DNA of 64,000 nucleotides from Pyropia yezoensis (taxonomy: Eukaryota; Rhodophyta; Bangiophyceae; Bangiales; Bangiaceae): contig CM020619.1 in NCBI GenBank assembly GCA_009829735.1, forward strand, positions 22,340,898-22,404,897, written 5' to 3'. Below the pieces are notes generated by a model. That model was not told the origin of the DNA and ran no database searches. It saw only the letters and a list, made by a program, of their open reading frames with translations. The position numbers and the translations under genes are program-made. This document shows, piece after piece, positions 20,494 to 32,260 of this stretch (within the stretch, counting starts at the first letter, position 1; every line of letters starts with the position of its first letter).

Positions 20494-23400
20494 ATGGCTG
20501 ATGGCGGCCACATTTGGCGTGCGTCGATGAGCGTCGAAGACCGCATCAAGATCAGTAAGCATGTCATGGGCAAGCTCAAGCAATACTACCCGACCATTCC
20601 ACTAAATGTACGTTCTCGCGCTCCCCTTCCGCACCCGTTAGCCGCGACCGATTGCATGATTTTCTTTCTCGGCGCAGCTGTGTGTGCGGTATGCGTGAGG
20701 GTGATGCCGTGCACGCGCCTCAACCCTCGCACGTGCGGGGGTTGTGTGCGGGCACAACTGCCACTTGGCGGCTGTGCAAATGTTGACGCTGGTGGTCGTA
20801 CTGTGTGTCGGCGTCGCCCGTTGTCTTGGTGTGTACGCTGGTGGTGGTACTTTGGTTTTTGCGACTCTTACTGGCCTCTTTTGCTCTCCCCTTCCCCCGT
20901 TGCAGACGCTTGAGGAGAATTCCCGTGCGTTTGAGAACCAAGTCTTTATGCGCGCGAATGACCGCTCGGACTACTTGAAGCAGGTGGCCAATGGTATTGA
21001 CGAAGTGGAGGAGCAGGCGCAGCGGGCTGCTCGGAATGCTGCCGCCGCCGCCGCTGCTTCTGCTTCCGCTGCAACATCCGCTGTCGCCGAGAGCTCTACC
21101 TCGATTGGGGTTGAGGAGCAAGCTCAGCGCGCCGCCCGGGCGTCTGCTGCCGCTGCTGCTGCCGCCGCTGCTGCCGCGGCGAATAAGCAACATCAGGAAC
21201 AGCAAGAACAAAAACTTTTACTCCAGCAACAAGAGCAACGGCGCCAATTACAGGAGTACCAGCTGCGCCAACAGCAGGCTCAGCGGCAGAGACAACAACA
21301 AGATCTGCTGATGCAGCTTCAGCAGCAGCGGCAGAGCCCGAAAACAGCGGCGGCGGCGGCAACGGCGCTGTTCCAGAATCTGGAGCCGTTGCCCGATGGC
21401 GTGCCGGTGCCGACGCCGGACCACGTTATTCAGTTTATGAAGCAGGCGGCGGACCGGGGCATCAACCTGTCGGGACACACGCCGGCGCAAATTCGGTCAA
21501 TCTTGGCTGATACCCTCCTGAAGCAGCATCAGGCGCAGCAACTGAAGGCGCAACAAGCGGCGGCGACCACGGCGGCAGCTCAACAACAGCAGCAACAGGC
21601 ACAGGCGCAGGCCCAGCATGTTCAGCAGCAGCAGGTACTACAGGCACGGCAACGGGCTGCAGCAGCTGCAGCAGCGAAGGCGGCGAAGGCGGCTGCTGCG
21701 CGGGTAGCGGGGCCGACTGCGAGCGCGCGGGGCGGCAACTTCCCGGGCACCGCCTTTTATGGCAATGGGCCTGGTCTGCCCGGTCACCCAGGTGCGCCGC
21801 CCGCTCCACCACCGCCACCGGCGGCTGTCCAACAGCAGCAGGCGCTACAGCTCAAGCAAGAGGCGTCAGCAGCTCTTCAGCAGCGGGCTGGCGCGGCGGG
21901 ACTTTCGCAGCCACCGCCACCAGCTCGACCGGCGGGGGGAGCGGCGGCTGGGGCGGCGGCATCGCAGCAGAGTTTCTACGCGCACGGGGCGGCCGCAACA
22001 GTGCGTACATCGCCAACAGCGTCAGGAGGGCAGCTCCTGCCGCCGCCGCGGGCCTTCTCCGAGGACCAGGCGGCTGTGTTTTCGTTTTCGCAGAACGGAC
22101 CGTCGGGGATGTCTGTGGCCAACGGGCCTGCGATGCCGTCTGTGTCGGTGAACTCGAACTCGGGTCGCCCTGGTGCGGTTGGTGCACCTGCTGAGAACCC
22201 CCAAGGCGCTGTGGCGTCGGTGCAACCGTCCGGTGAGGTTCCCGTTGACGAGGAGGCGTTTTGGCTCAAGCTGGAGCGGATGCAGGCCAAATACCGGCCA
22301 ACGCTGGTCAAACTCTATCCCTTCATCGTTCAGTTGCAGAACCAGCAGCCCGCGGAGCGAAGGGATCCGTTCATCCACCACCTGCGTAATTGTATGGCCA
22401 TCCTCAACCTGAAGCGCAAGCCGGGTCGGCCCCGCAATGTAACGGGGGCGCTGCTAGACAAGGCCGCTATCTTTATCCACAAGGTCGTTGTGATGTACTC
22501 CCGGCACGTCAATGAGAAGATCAAGGAGCATAATGCACGTAAAGAAGCAGCAGCCAGGGCGGCAGCATCGGCGGCCGCGGCGGCCGCGGCGTCAGCGGCA
22601 GCACCGGCAGCGTCTCCACCGCCTGTGGCACCCCCGGCCCCGACTGCGCTACCGGCTGAACCTGTTGCCGTTTCCCCGGCCCCTGTTGCCGCGGCAACTC
22701 AGGCAGCTGCCGCTATGGTTCCTGTCGGTGTCTCTCCTGCTGCGTCTCTGGTGCCTGCGCCTGTTCAGCCGACTAGTTTGGGCCAGCCCGGGTCGGGGGC
22801 GCCCAACTCTCTTTCCGGGGTTCCGGCTGCCGTTGTGGCGCCTGTTGCTCCAGCAGTCCCAACTGCTCCGGTACCAGAGCCCTCTCCTGTAGTTGTGTCC
22901 CCGCCAGGTATGGTACCAGTGCCCGGCATGCGGCAGTCGGCAGCAGTTTTGCCGGCAAGTCGTGGGCCACTAGGCGAAGTTCGTACTGCTGCTTCCTCGG
23001 CGCTGACGCCGCCGCCGTCACACTCTGCGGCCGTGACGGTGAATGTGTCCGCACCCGGCACACCGGGCCCTTCCTTGTTCGATTCGTCGTCATCCGTGAC
23101 ACCTCCGCCTCCTCCCTCTGTCGTAGCACCGGCGCCGGCGCCGTTGGGCAATGGCCGCATCCGGCTGGAGCCCAACATCATCGCGGTCGCGCAAACGGCG
23201 ACGGAGCAGGCTAAGCCCGCGGTGCCGCCAGTCATGTCAAAGGTGGATTTGGTTGTAGCCCCTTCTCGAGCACGTGTAGTCAAGGGTGCATCTGTGTCAG
23301 GAGGGGCTGGTGCTGTGCCTATTCCGGTTGGTACTGCCGGGGCACGGACCCCGGTGCCTGCAAAGCCCGGACCGCCGGCGAAGCCGGCGCCCAAGCGGAC

Positions 23401-24328
23401 TACCGCCGAGCTTATGGGCCAAATGGATGCGCGTTTGTTCGCGGCCGTTGAGTCAGCGCGTGACATCAGCTCGTTCATCAGCCGCAGCAAGCAGGACCGT
23501 GTGTCCAATACTCTAGCGTTGCTGGGTCTACCAGCTACTCCCACCACTACGTCCGAGTCTGTCAAGCCGCAGTCGTCGCTGCCAGGCGGTGCGAATGCTG
23601 TCACACCCGTTGATGGTCGGGTGGGCCCGACCCTCACCCCGACGGTTGCTGCCGTATCAGCGGCTGCTGCCACAAGTACGAAGGGCGCTCCTGCTGGTGG
23701 GGCGGTCGCAGAAGCCGGCCGCGTGGGCATCAAGGTTGAGCAGGGAGTGATCACGGGCGCCGCGACTAAGCAGAATGCAATCGACCCGGTCAACCTGGCA
23801 CGGGCCCTGGGCCAAGAGCGAGAGTTGTCTGCAGCTCAGCGAGAGTTCCACGTCAGCGCTGGCCGCATAGGCAAGCAGCGGAAGCGCACTGGTCTTCGCG
23901 GCAATCGGACGCTCGCCACTCTGCAGCGTGCGGTTTCAGCCGAAGCATTGGCGGCGGCCACGGCGGTGGCACCTTTGGCGTTGCACGTTCAGTTGGAAGA
24001 GGAATTTGGCCTGCCCGTTCTGGTTGGCACCTTGCTGCACACGCCGGTGGATGTGCCACGCATCCGCCTGCGTGTGGCACATGACTATCCGCGGGGTGGC
24101 GCGTCGTACGCGCTGCAGTACGAGCCCTCACGAGCGGGCACGGAGCTTCTGCGACAAGTGGAGGCCAGCGTAGTCAAGTGCCGCACTCGTGCGTTGGGCT
24201 CCGGCGTTGGCGTGGAAGCTACACTCAAGGCATGGGCGACCGCCACGCAGGCGTGGGCCGAAGCTCAGGTGGCGGAGCCGGTGCCGGCAGACGCAGCCGC
24301 CGCGCTTGCTGACGCTTCTGGAGCTTGA
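20494..24328 (+). CDS. MED15: Mediator tail subunit 15-like protein (KIX domain, MED15/GAL11/ARC105)
   Basis: This is a nuclear co-activator subunit that links activators to RNA polymerase II through the Mediator tail. The coding sequence is 20494-20607 joined to 20906-24328, giving 1178 residues. The KIX domain (residues about 7-68) is assembled only after splicing: WRASMSVEDRIKISKHV, then EENSRAFENQVF and SDYLKQVANGID, which follows the MED15 KIX pattern. Next come Gln/Ala-rich coils (about 130-300), Pro/Ala-rich linkers and a conserved helical block at 489-574 (FWLKLERMQAKYRPTLVKLY). The C-terminal MED15 domain lies at about 1004-1167 (IRLRVAHDYPRGGASY, VEATLKAWATATQAW). Glutamine tracts are usual in this family. 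The ATG sits in ACCATGG. Identification is strong for family, and the exact orthologue is inferred. Confidence 0.85.
20608..20905 (+). other. intron in the MED15-like gene
   Basis: The donor is GTACGT after codon 38 (…PTIPLN) and the acceptor is CCGTTGCAG before ACGCTTGAG. The intron is 298 bp and phase 0. A pyrimidine-rich stretch (GCTCTCCCCTTCCCCC) precedes the acceptor. Joining the exons rebuilds a continuous KIX domain, the main support. Confidence 0.85.
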
Positions 24329-25855
24329 CAGGTTCGACCGGGTCCGTTGCGGTATGGACCACATTGGCCGTAGGTGTTACGGCTTCGTTTTGGCCGCCTT
24401 CTTTTCCTTCTTCTATCCTGTTGTCATGTGCTGTGCAGGCAGTGCGTTGGTTGGGTACTGGTGCTGTGTGGATGTGGCAATGCGCCGTGCCGTGTGTGCG
24501 TGGTTGAATCGGCTGTGTTGAGGGATGCTCTGCAGCCTGGCGCTCTGTGTAAATGATGGCCGTCGGAGCTTCAGCCATCGGTTCCTGCGCCTCGTCTTGG
24601 CCAAGACCCACTTCGTCTGCGGCTCAGCACCTGTGCCAGCCGCACTTCAGACGCGACCTGCTCGCGCACTCCCAAGCCGCAACGGCGGGAGTTCCATGCA
24701 CGAATGAATGCGTTCTATTAATCAAATCTCTCCCAGCACCAGCACTGATGGCAACTCTTTGAGGCTGTTGACTCCTCACCCCACCGACCCCCAGCACCTC
24801 TGGTGTGTTGACGTGTACCCCTTGCCCCTCTGCACAGCGCCCCTGGCGAAGGGGTTGTGACGTCTCCACCTGGGCAGCACAATCCGCCAATGCCAGAAGA
24901 CCACGTCCAGACGTGCCAAAACCATCACGCGTCGAGACGAAATATATGTAGATACTATGGAGACACCAGGCCGTGAGCGCCGCCAGCGACAAGCACTGGC
25001 GAACATGCGTCAAGGGGTACTATGTAGCTCATGTTACTGTCGCCGCCCGTCCCCGCCCGACCCACCGCCTCGCACACGCTCAGAGGAGTGATGTGCAGGG
25101 CATGAAGGTCAAGCGGGTGGCGCACCGCCCACCGCGGGATACATGCCATCGCCAGCGAGAAGGGAGATAAAAAGCTTCAGCGCTGGGCTCAGCTGGTGGG
25201 AAGCGCATGGTGGCCGAGACTGGGAAAACCCCAACCTCAGCCCAATGCTGCGGCACACTCACGTCATCAAAGGAAAAGAGAAGAGAGACAAGAGAAGAGA
25301 GAAAAGGGGACGACCACGGAACGACATGATGGGACAATTACCGGCCAAGCCTCGCGAAAGCGGCGAGAAAAGCATGCAATTCGCAGAAGGCCGACAACAA
25401 CAATAACAAGGGTTACACAGTAGATCGGTTTACCAATCAACCAGTCAGCAGAGGAGTTTGTTGCCAGCGCACAAGCCGCTTCCGTACAAACATATCAGCT
25501 GCAGCAGGAGTCGGTGAAGAGGCACGGCGGCTACACATCTAGGGATGCATGAGGTCTCGTTGAAGGACCGCGGTTCAACAGATAGTCCCAGCGCTATCGC
25601 GATGAAAAAGCGCAGAGTAGTCCCCCTATAATAAAAAAATGAGATTGTAGCTATGCTACCGTCGGCAGTACTAAGTTTAGGCAGCGACCTGCGATCAGTG
25701 GTGGGTGTTGAGCAGACACGGGAAGCTCTCACCGGTACCAGAAAGAGCCAACGAAGAAGAGCACCAAAGTAGAGAAAACAAAATGAACACGTGACCGAAG
25801 GAACACCTGACCGCCAGACTCAACCCCCCCCACTCCCCAGCGTATCCCACACCCC
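24329..25855. other. intergenic between convergent genes
   Basis: It holds the 3' ends of the MED15-like gene and of the adenylosuccinate synthetase fragment. ORFs here are short and without motifs. No repeat from elsewhere in the window is seen. Confidence 0.5.
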
Positions 25856-26707
25856 TCATGCGGTCGGTGCTGGATTCCGCACAATCACCGCATCACGGCC
25901 CGACCCCACGCCAATCCACTGAACCGCCACCCCCATCAGCTGCTCTAACCGCTCCACATACTTGCGCGCATTCTCGGGCAGTGCTTCCCAGGTGCGCGTC
26001 CATGTGATATCCACCCCCTCCCAGCCTGGGAGCTCCTCGTACACTACCTCTGCCTCTCCAATCGTCTCCAAGCTGGCTGGGTAGTAGGCACACCGGCGGC
26101 CGCGCACGGTGTAGCCCGTCCCGATCTTGACCGTCTCAAACGCCGACAAGACGTCTAGCGTCGTCAGCCCCACCGCCGTGTGGCCATTGACCGAGTTGGT
26201 GTACCGCAGCATGAGCGTGTCCAGCCACCGACACCGCCGCGGCCGCGCTGTCGTTGTGCCATACTCGTGGCCGACGCGCTGTAGTCTCTCACCCGGCTCA
26301 TTGTGGAACTGAGTGGGGAACGGGTCTTCACCCACCCGCGTGGTGTAGGCCTTGACGATGCCCACAACGTGGCCAATGTGCCTCGGTGGGATGCCCAGGC
26401 CGGTGGACACGCCCCCAATGGTGCAATTGGAACTCGTCACGTACGGGTAGGTGCCAAAGTCTACGTCCAGCAGCGCCGCGTTGGCACCCTCCACAAGTAC
26501 GGATGCAGAAGGCGACGGTGCCGGCGCGCCGTCACCTCCCATGGCCACGACCGCCCGCTCCCCGCCCTTGATAGCGTCGGGCATCAGCGCCACCGTGTCC
26601 GTATTGTTGGGCTCCAGCACCTGCGCAAACTGATAGTATCGCGCCACCCCCGCCTTCACGTCATAGTCGAACGCGTGGAATCGCTTGTGCTTGGACGCAA
26701 GGGAGCG
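25856..26707 (-). pseudogene. adenylosuccinate synthetase, C-terminal part only
   Basis: The intact enzyme joins IMP and aspartate with GTP in AMP synthesis. The 283 codons begin at …RSLASKHKRFHAFDYDVKAG and run to the natural end. Recognisable are VLVEGANAALLDVDFGTYPY with VTSSN, GIPPRHIGHVVGIVKAYTTRVGEDPFPT, the GTTTARPRRCRWLD block and LPENARKYVERLEQL. The first roughly 40% of the enzyme, including the GDEGKGK nucleotide loop, is missing. The coding sequence stops exactly where an LTR of family A begins (TGTGAGG at 26708), and nothing like the missing part is found further right. It is therefore inactive as it stands, or split by an assembly join. Confidence 0.85.
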
Positions 26708-27533
26708 TGTGAGGAACCACCCACACTTGGGCAGCCCTCAACGTACTCGTGATGGTGTCAGCGACCCGTGCCAGCCAATAGGGCGACAGGATGCGGGGAA
26801 GAGGATGGAGATGGTGACGGTGTTGGGTCTGGGGAAGAAGACGGCGCGACGTCGGTTGTGATCAAAGGGGGGTTCAAAGGGTTAAGGTCGTCTTTGGTCT
26901 GTGTCTGTGGTTGCCCCTCCGGTCTCCCCCAGTGGCGCCGACACCCACGCACTACATACTCGCGTCGGGGCACCCGAGGTGACCCAAAGCATGCGTTTCC
27001 CCGTCGCGCCGCCGGTAGGCACTAAACGGCCCAAAAAAAAAGCATGGCTCTCAGAACAAAGCATGGGCGGGCGTGCGCACTAAAGGAGTGCAGCCCCAGT
27101 TTGCCCCAAGCGAAGGGGTCCGGCGTGCGGCGCCTAGTGCGCCGCCCCAGCCAGCCCCGGACACCAGTCGGTCCGAAGGTCCGAGAGGCGTGTAAGCACG
27201 GTTCGATGGAGTCGACCGAATCGGCCAGCGGGCCAGCCAGTCACATCGCTGCAATGCTGCAGCGAGGACATTCTAACGGACTCGCCAGCTGTGGCAGATG
27301 TGGCTCGTCATGGGTGCTGACGGTGGCGCCTTTCGACAGGCCATGATGGGTTGTCGATGGCTGCTGTCGTGCGGCCAGCAGACACCGTGAGACAGCGGCT
27401 GACTCATCGTGAGTCTGAAAGGTACACCGCGTCATGCCCCACAATATAAGGAATTGATCCATATTGCCAGGAGTTGGTTCGGCAGGATCTGTAAGGAGAG
27501 GTCCCAGATATTATCCCTTAGGTATGAGACATG
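26708..27533 (-). repeat. LTR of family A, truncated at its right end
   Basis: It is nearly identical with 17121-17945. It starts TGTGAGGAACC directly against the adenylosuccinate synthetase codons and breaks off after TATGAGACATGG, where the other copies go on for some 25 bases to TTACA. The CACTACATACTCG box replaces the usual CTATATACTCG. Confidence 0.75.
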
Positions 27534-27684
27534 GCCAACTACCCTCCACCCCAAGACGCAAGTCCCTCTGGTTATACATAACTCGTAGATACCGTAGCCA
27601 CAGCGAACTCGTGACTCGAAAGTTAAGGCTTAGAAGTAACACCCCGATGTTAGGGCCGCAATATGGTCATCCATATTGCTACAG
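27534..27684 (-). repeat. 150-bp repeat, inverted partner of 34352-34502
   Basis: On the minus strand it begins TGTAGCAATATGGATGACC and ends GGGTAGTTGG. The partner at 34352 adjoins a DDE transposase remnant, so these may be ends of one DNA-transposon family. The pair shows many substitutions and is old. Confidence 0.6.
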
Positions 27685-29963
27685 TTGCGCGGCGGCGGCG
27701 ATGGCCGGCGGCCCACGGCGGCGTCAGCAAAGGCTCGGCGGCGGGCCGCGGCGGGCCCTGACGGTCGGTCATACGGGCGCGGGCGGCGGCCGTGGTGGAG
27801 CTTCTCGCGGCGGGGCGGTGGGGGGGGCGGTTCAAGCGCTGGCGGCGGCGGCGGCTGTCGCCCCCTCCCCCATCACCCGTCCCTGGAACCTCCCTGGCGG
27901 TCGCCATGGCGCTCTTGCCGATGGTCTTTTGGGGACAATACTGCCGCCTTCCCCCCTGCTCCCCTTTTCACGCCCACCGGTCGGTGGCGATGGCGACGAC
28001 GGGCGCGGTGCGGCTGATGGCGACGGCGCGGTCAAAAAAGCAGGCTTCCGGACCCGGCGTCCGCTAGAGGAGCACCTCGCCTCTGCAGACGGCGTGGCGG
28101 CTGCGGGCGCGTGGCCGCCGTTGGCCGCGGCAGCCGCTCCGTTGCGCAGCCTATCCGCCTCACCGATTCCCCCCCCCCTCGGCCATCATGTCTATGATGG
28201 ACCCGGGCCGGCCGCGGGTGGTGCCGGCCGGCAGACCCCTGTCTGCTACATATAGCCAGTGGCGGCCGCCTCGCTCGGCAGTAGCGTCTCCGCGTCGGCG
28301 CCGCACCCGCCAGTCGTCGCTGCGGGCCGCAGCCGCTGCCGCGCGCGGCGGCGGTCGCGGTGGAGGCCGCACGGACTGGTGGCGGCACTTTGAGGGCGGC
28401 TGCCATAGCATCGGCCGCGGCCGGCGCGTCCCACTGTCGTGGGTGCTCACGCGATGCGCTCCCCGCCTCTGCCGCTGCTGTCAACGCCGCCGAAGAGTGG
28501 CCCGCGAAGGCCTTTTTCATGTCGCTTGCGGGGGCGCCCTGTTTTGGCCGGCCGCCGTGGACGGCCGACCGCAGCCGCGCGGCGGCCTGGCTGCCCTGGC
28601 GGCCGCCGCTCCGCGGCTGCGTGGTCGCGCGTTGGTCGGCCGCGGCGGCTCCGGCGGTGTTCCCTCCGCTGTGGGGCACGGCCGTGGTACTCTTCGCACC
28701 AACGAGGCGGCGCTCTCTCTGGCAGAGCTGCCTGGCTAGGGCGCCACCGCTGTTTTCGTTACCGCCGTAGGGGGGGTGGTTGCTCGCCGCCGCCGACGGC
28801 GTAGCGGCTGCTATCGCCTCGGGGGGGCGGCCAGCAGGTGCTGCGCTTGTCAGATGATGAGGCCGCCGCGGCTTGGACAACGAGGACGGTCACGGTGGCT
28901 TGCCCCTCCGTGTTGCTCGCTTTTCTGTGCCTCCCCGCGGTCGCGATGAGCACTGGATGCGCAGTGGTAGTGGTTGGCTGTGCCGGCAGGGCGTGCGCCA
29001 GCCGCCGGAAGGCGGAGGCGGCACTCCTGGCGGCCGGTTGCCGCAGAATCTGTGGCGGCGGCGGCCGCAGCGGGCGGAACGGTCTGGACGTGCGAGGTGC
29101 GGCAGCTCGGTCGTCGACGCCGTTCCCGTTTCGGCTCTCAAATTCCCTGTGGCACCTCTCCTACCGCGGACGGGCATAGCGGCGCCCGCGCGGCGGTCGG
29201 CTGGTCAGGAACGGGCGCCTGCGGAGGCCACCGAGGTTTTTTTTTTTTTTTTCTTTGGCCCCCATCCTGCCCACCCGCGCCGTGATCGTCGCGCGCGAGT
29301 GTGACGGCGACGGTGGCTACGCGAGGATCGAAAAAGGGCGGCGGATGCGGACCCGTCGGGGCAGTCTAGTGGCAGAGATGGCAGCGAGGGCGGGGATGCC
29401 ACTACCAGCCCCTACCTGAACATCAACGAGGACTGCAGCAGCGAGCCCGCGGGTGGGTGCTCCTTGGGCTTCTCACTTGACCGCCCCGCCGCCGAGGGCG
29501 CCGCGCCCGCCGTCGACGAGGCCGTGCTGGTTGAGGTGGTCGCAGCAGGTGGCCGGTCTGTGTGTGGGCAACCGGCGCGTGCGGCCGGTGGGTCCCACCC
29601 TTCCCGCCGCGGGCGCCTGGCGGCCGTGGCGGTCAGCCAGGATGCGGCAGCATAGGTCCCGCACGTGGCGCGCGCCCCCCCCCTCGCTGGCAACGACGTG
29701 CTGCCGCTGGCCGGGGGGGCTTCGCCGTGGTGTGCTGGCTCGGGCCCGCCCACCAATGCGGTCTTGCGCGCCCCCCCCCCCCTCATCCCTACCTCACCAT
29801 GATGGCGGCCATGAGCCGCGGCCAAGGAGGAAGCATCCTCACCACGGCCGGCGTAAGAGCGCCTCCCCCACTCGACCCCCCGACGCGCGTCGGGGCGCGG
29901 GCGGTAGCCTGTGCCTGACCCCGCTGCCGCGCGGGATTGACGGCGCGCCTCTGTCGGGACGCC
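27685..29963. other. very GC-rich block, no gene recognised
   Basis: About 2.3 kb is crowded with GGC/CGG/GCC motifs. Long ORFs occur on both strands at the same places (for example 28880-28032 minus and 28188-28739 plus), which points to composition, not coding. A T16 run lies at 29237-29252. No homology with other parts of the window is seen. Confidence 0.5.
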
Positions 29964-30836
29964 TGTGAGGCACAACCCACACCCGGGCAGCCCTCAACGT
30001 ACTGGTGAACGGTGTCAGCTGCCCGCGCAAGCCAATGGTGCTGCGAGGCGCGGGGAAGGTGACGGGCGGGGTGACGGTGATGAGGGTGGGGAAGAAGATG
30101 GGCGTGACGTCGGTGAGGGTCGAGGGGGTCGAGGGGTTCGAGGGGAAAGGAGGTCGTTGTGTCTGTGTTTGTGGTTCCCCCCGAGGTCTCCCCGGGTGGC
30201 GCCCGCACTCACGCATTATATACTCCCGGGGGGGCACCCAGGGTGCCCCAAAGCATGCGATTTCCCGTGCCGCCGGGGGGGCGGCACCAATGGGCTCAAA
30301 ACAAGGCATAGGCTCTCAGAACAAGTCAAGGTGGGTGTGCGCGCCCCAAGGCGCCCCGCCAGACAGCCCCAAGCGGGGGCGGCGGCGGCGCGCGGCGCTC
30401 GTAGCACCGCGCGGCTGGCCTCACACGCCGGTCGGCCGGAAAGGCCGAAGAGGCGTGTAAGCCAGACGCCAGTCTTCGGGTCGAAAATCTCCCGTGGGTC
30501 AGCAAATCTTGCCGTTCCCATTGGCTCGTGGGGAAATTGTTCCGGCTGGCCGATGAGTTAGAGATGTGGCTTGTCCTGTGGTCCGTTAGTCCTCTGATCC
30601 GCGGAGAGAAAACATCTGTCCGGGGATGAGTCAGGGTACTAACAGGTAGCCGATCCGCGGCTCTTGTGCTGAACGTCCGCTACACGTAGAATCTCGGCCG
30701 GACACCGCGGCATCTCCAGATTACCAGGGATTTGAAGCGTCTTGGAAGGAGTTGGCTGAGAAGGACAGGGAAGAAGAGGCCCCAGTCCTTATCCCCGAAG
30801 CTAGAGTCTTGGGGATTCAGGGGACATGTCCTTACA
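29964..30836 (-). repeat. 3' LTR of the chromovirus (family A)
   Basis: Read on the minus strand it starts TGTAAGGACATG and ends TTGTGCCTCACA. The ends TGTRAGG are inverted repeats. It follows directly on the polypurine tract (30837-30847, GGGGGGGGAGG on the minus strand) that comes after the pol stop. It contains an ATTATATACTCC box. It is the most diverged of the four A copies but the only one joined to its element. Confidence 0.75.
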
Positions 30837-30847
30837 CCTCCCCCCCC

Positions 30848-32260
30848 TTAGGGCGCGCGGCGAAGGAACGCGTCCACAACCTCAGGTGCGTGCGCAAGGT
30901 CTTGCTTGGTCATCCAGGAGTCCTCGCTGACGTCACAGCCTTTCCACTTGACGAGGTACTGTAGTCGTCCTCGGCGCTTTCGTGACCGTATGATGGAGTC
31001 GACTTTGTACTCGACCGAACCGTCCGGAAATGTAACCGGAGGCGGAACGGAAGGAAGTTGGCCGTACGGGTCAGCGCGGTACGGCTTTAGCGAGCTTGCA
31101 TGGAAGGCGTTGTGAACCTTGCGATCGAGCACCGCTTGGGGAAGATCCAGGCGGAAAGTCACATCATTGATGCTTTCAGTGACGCGATAAGGTCCTGAGT
31201 ACTTGGGCATCAGCTTCCGAGCGCCTTGGAAGGCGTCTGGCATAAGGTGTTTGGTACTTAGAAGCACCAGATCGTCGACGGCAATCTTGCAAGGTCGGCG
31301 ATGGCGATTTGCGTACGCCGAGCGCGCCTCATTTGCACTCTTGATGGCTGAAATGGCAGTCTCCTGAGCACGTTGGAGACCGCTTAGCCAGTCAGACACT
31401 GCAGGTATACTTGATTCTAACTTGTCGAGGTTGTCCATTGGAACCGTCTTGGGTTGGAATCCGTAGTTCAGGGAGAAGGGTGTGTACGTCGTCACAGCAT
31501 TTGGCGACCGGTTGTAGGCTACTTCAGCAGCAACCAAGAATAGGTCCCAATCGCCCTGATGATGGTTGACGAAATTTCGCAGGATTTCCTCAATCTTCTT
31601 GTTCATCATCTCAGTCTGTCCGTCAGTTTGCGGGTGGTAGGCTGATGATGCCTTGACCTTGACTTTGAGGATCTCCGTGAGTGACCGCCAGAAGTTGAAG
31701 AAGAAGATGCGGTCCCTGTCGCAGACGACATCAGCAGGGAGTCCGTGGTGTCGATAGACATGATCGTGATAGAGCTGTGCTGCAACCGGCGCGGTACAGT
31801 CCGGCTTCATAGGGGCGAGGAGAATCATTTCGGAGAGGCGGTCGACAACGACGTAAATCCCGTTGTGACCTCTTGTAGTCAGAGGAAGAGGCGTGATAAA
31901 GTCCATGGAGACACTTGCCCATCGTTGGTTCGGAGGATCTAGAGGTTTGAGGTGACCCAGAGGTGAATGGATGCTAGCCTTGTTTTGCTGGCACAAATCA
32001 CATGTTTGTACGTATCTTTGGATGTCCTTCCGCATTGATTTCCAGTAGTACTCGGAAGAAATGGCCTTCGTTGTTTTCTTGACTCCCATGCGCCCTTGGC
32101 ACGGGACATCGTGGAAGTCGTGGAGTAGTCTTTGGCGTAGAGTACCGACAGGGATGCACGTACGGTAACCTCGCATTAAAAACCTCATGTGCAGCCAGTA
32201 GGGAGATACCGGGTCTTTGACTAGGTCGGCAAACTCGGGGTCCGTCGTACTCTTGCTCTA
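30848..32260 (-). pseudogene. chromovirus integrase with chromodomain
   Basis: The zinc-binding part is HDFHDVPCQGRMG…CDLCQQNK. The DDE core shows MDFITPLPL, VVCDRDRIF (usual SDRGPRF, so partly diverged) and HPQTDGQTEMMNKKIEE, with the Glu kept. The C-terminal tail carries a chromodomain (EYKVDSIIRSRKRRGRLQYL, KWKGCDVSEDSWMTK), which in chromoviruses steers integration to marked chromatin. The frame joins the RT part only if one base is removed near 32255, where LATLEQEYD is followed by DPEFADLVKDPVSPYW in the next frame. Confidence 0.85.

Noticed and set aside
28032..28880. 282-codon minus ORF in the GC-rich block as a gene
   Set aside because: Equally open frames exist on the other strand at the same place and there is no motif or homology. 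Composition explains it.
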